From Pontiella desulfatans (GTDB lineage Bacteria > Verrucomicrobiota > Kiritimatiellia > Kiritimatiellales > Pontiellaceae), in assembly GCF_900890425.1 (NCBI RefSeq), contig NZ_CAAHFG010000004.1, positions 1 to 64,000 of the forward strand: a stretch of 64,000 nt of DNA, given 5' to 3'. The position numbers and the translations under genes are program-made. This document shows positions 62,334-64,000 of the stretch, one piece after another (the first letter of the stretch is position 1; each line of letters begins with the position of its first letter). The notes beneath the pieces are model-generated. The model was not told the DNA's origin, made no database searches, and saw only the letters and a list, made by a program, of their open reading frames with translations.

Positions 62334-64000
62334 TTAGGGTTCGACGAGGCGGAAGAAAGCGTTGGAGTTGGTGGTGGGTATGGCCATGGGCGATGCGGTG
62401 ACGCCGGGAAGATCGAACCAGTCGCCGCTTGCGAGGCCATTGGTGAGCATCTGCACCTTAAGTCCATCGCCCTCCCAGATGAGTTCAAGATTTTCGTCGA
62501 ACGCATCCAGGGAAAGTTCCGGAAGCCGGGTGCCGACGGTAATGGTTCCGCTGCCCTCGAACAGTGTGCTGCTCATCGCGTTGAGTTCTTCAACGGTATA
62601 GACGCCCTTGGAAAGATCCATCGATCCCAACTGCATCCCGGCCACCACCCAATGGTGGTTCCCCAGTTCGATGCTTGTGATGGAGGAATTGGCAACGGTG
62701 AGCGAAGCGCCGAGCCAGGACTGGTTCCAGTCGCCGTCGATCCGCAGCCCGCCGTAGGTCTCCACCAGGATATCCGCCGCACCGACGGCTCCGGCGGAGG
62801 TGAAATGAAGCTTCCCCCTGCGACTGATCCAAGTGCCGGAGAATGTGTTGCCGGGATTGTCAATGATCCACTCGTGGGTGGAGGCAGACGAGGACGCGGA
62901 GCCCGTGAGCGTGGCATCGCCCTCGACCAATGCGAGCAGCCTGATGCTGCGGGGCCCGCTCTCTCCCCAGTAGCCGGAAACGAAGGAATTCGCCACAACG
63001 GTAATGCAACCGTCGAGCGTGTTCGTTTCGTTGTTTCCGGTCCCGGCGTAGATCGTACCGCCCGCGAGAATCAAATCGGGCACGGTGATGATTTCGTTCC
63101 CGATGTTCCGCAACTGGAACTGCGAAGTCACGTCGCCGGACGGCAGGATGTAGAGGGCATCGCCTGGGAAGGTGGCGGTGGTCGATGGCGTACGCAGACG
63201 CATGTTCGCCGTGTAGATTTCCCCGGAAACAGGTACTCCGTCCGGATCCCACACTGCGGGATCGTCCCACGGGAGCAGGTCGGTGTCCTGCACGATGGCG
63301 CCCGCGATGGAAAGCCCGACGGAGATGTTGCCGCTGCCGGAAAAGACGGCATCGCCCAGGGCATTGAGTTGGTCGGCGGTGTATTCGCCTTCGCCCAGAG
63401 CGGTGTCGCCAATCGATAGGACGGCCACCTTCCAGTGGTTGGTGCCGATTTCCACCCGTGCGGACGGAGAGTTCGATACGGTCAGGGTTGCCGAAGAAAA
63501 GGATTGGTCCCAATTGCCGTGGATGGCGAGTTTCCCGTGATCGCCGACCACGATGGAACCCTTGCCCACCGCTTCGGCGCCTGCAAATTCGATGGTTCCG
63601 CTCTCGCTGATCCAAACACCGCCAAAATCGTTGGCGGGATTTTCGATGTAGAGCGTGTGGGTGGAGGCCTCCACGGACGCGAGGCTGATCAAATCGGAAC
63701 CGCCGCTTATTTTCGATCGGATGCGCAGGCTCCTCGCGTCGCCGGTCGTATTATTCCAGTAGCCTCTCAAGTAGGATGCGGAGCGGACGGTGATGGCACC
63801 GTCGAGCGTACTTACGACCTCGCCGCCGGTTCCTGCATAGACCGTGCCGCCCTCAAGGATGAGGTCAGGGACGGTGACCACCGGATCGCCCGTATTCCGC
63901 AGCTGCAGCTGCCCTCCGGGGAGAATGGTTAGTGAATCGCCCAGGAATTCGGCCGTGGTGGTCGGCGTGCGCAGGCGCATGGTGGTTTCGTATTGGTTGC
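62334..64000 (-). CDS. Secreted two-or-more-module protein (5' end outside window)
   Basis: At least 555 residues, open to the window edge. It holds the end of one shared module (from NQYETTMRLRTPTTTAEFLG), a complete second one (from WDDPAVWDPDGVPVSGEIYT to GVYTVEELNAMSS...FEGSGTITVG), then the common tail (DGLKVQMLTNGLASGDWFDL...NAFFRLVEP). The tail GLASGDWFD is nearly the same as in the TIM-barrel/module protein at 38.6-41.3 kb. Signal peptide and promoter lie beyond the window. It belongs with the other four module proteins by sequence and position. Confidence 0.75.
   Translation of the reverse strand, partial: NQYETTMRLRTPTTTAEFLGDSLTILPGGQLQLRNTGDPVVTVPDLILEGGTVYAGTGGEVVSTLDGAITVRSASYLRGYWNNTTGDARSLRIRSKISGGSDLISLASVEASTHTLYIENPANDFGGVWISESGTIEFAGAEAVGKGSIVVGDHGKLAIHGNWDQSFSSATLTVSNSPSARVEIGTNHWKVAVLSIGDTALGEGEYTADQLNALGDAVFSGSGNISVGLSIAGAIVQDTDLLPWDDPAVWDPDGVPVSGEIYTANMRLRTPSTTATFPGDALYILPSGDVTSQFQLRNIGNEIITVPDLILAGGTIYAGTGNNETNTLDGCITVVANSFVSGYWGESGPRSIRLLALVEGDATLTGSASSSASTHEWIIDNPGNTFSGTWISRRGKLHFTSAGAVGAADILVETYGGLRIDGDWNQSWLGASLTVANSSITSIELGNHHWVVAGMQLGSMDLSKGVYTVEELNAMSSTLFEGSGTITVGTRLPELSLDAFDENLELIWEGDGLKVQMLTNGLASGDWFDLPGVTASPMAIPTTNSNAFFRLVEP

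Overview
The window looks like chromosomal DNA from a Gram-negative polysaccharide degrader of the PVC group, most likely Kiritimatiellota (Pontiella-like). The evidence is a PEP-CTERM sorting signal, a Cys-type sulfatase, large secreted glycine/asparagine-rich beta-strand proteins, predicted outer-membrane barrels and lipoproteins, and heavy IS load. The taxon is an inference; no rRNA is present.

Layout. (1) 1-4.7 kb: GC-rich gene-free DNA full of small repeats, then a small sigma-region-4-like protein and a phage/plasmid-type primase-helicase. The gap between those two genes holds 11 GTCAG/CTGAC half-sites around an AT-rich core, which looks like an origin or operator. (2) 5-7 kb: a lipoprotein gene broken by a truncated ISL3 transposase. 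(3) 7-20 kb: an envelope block with CorA, a DUF21 membrane protein, two lipoproteins, an MscS channel, a frameshifted Na+/H+ antiporter, two barrels, a DUF1254/DUF1214 lipoprotein and a metallophosphoesterase lipoprotein. (4) 20.7-34.4 kb: an accessory island with integrase debris, IS21 copy 1, Fic with a double operator, a group II intron with a nonsense-mutated reverse transcriptase, an AbiE toxin-antitoxin pair, two AAA/DUF4143 ATPases (one truncated), three copies of a dispersed repeat, a tRNA-Asp 3' fragment (probable attachment site) and transposase relics. (5) 34.5-64 kb: a polysaccharide-utilisation region containing two PF05426 (alginate-lyase fold) enzymes, GH2, GH3, a GH78-like rhamnosidase, a GPH sugar transporter, two sulfatase fragments, and five large secreted proteins built from one shared ~250-residue module. 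IS21 copy 2 and a truncated IS110 sit inside it.

The most striking signal is a 14-bp element, TTCAACAATGTGAA, found five times and always just upstream of region (5) genes. In all five it lies exactly 11 nt before a TTG-type -35 box with a plausible -10 at normal spacing. It ties four of the modular protein genes, a lyase and the GH78-GH3-transporter operon into one regulon. At two of these promoters the ATG falls exactly where transcription should start, suggesting leaderless mRNAs. The enzyme set (lyases, rhamnosidase, GH2, GH3, sulfatase remains, hexuronide-type transporter) suggests a sulfated rhamnose/uronate glycan, possibly ulvan-like; this is inference.
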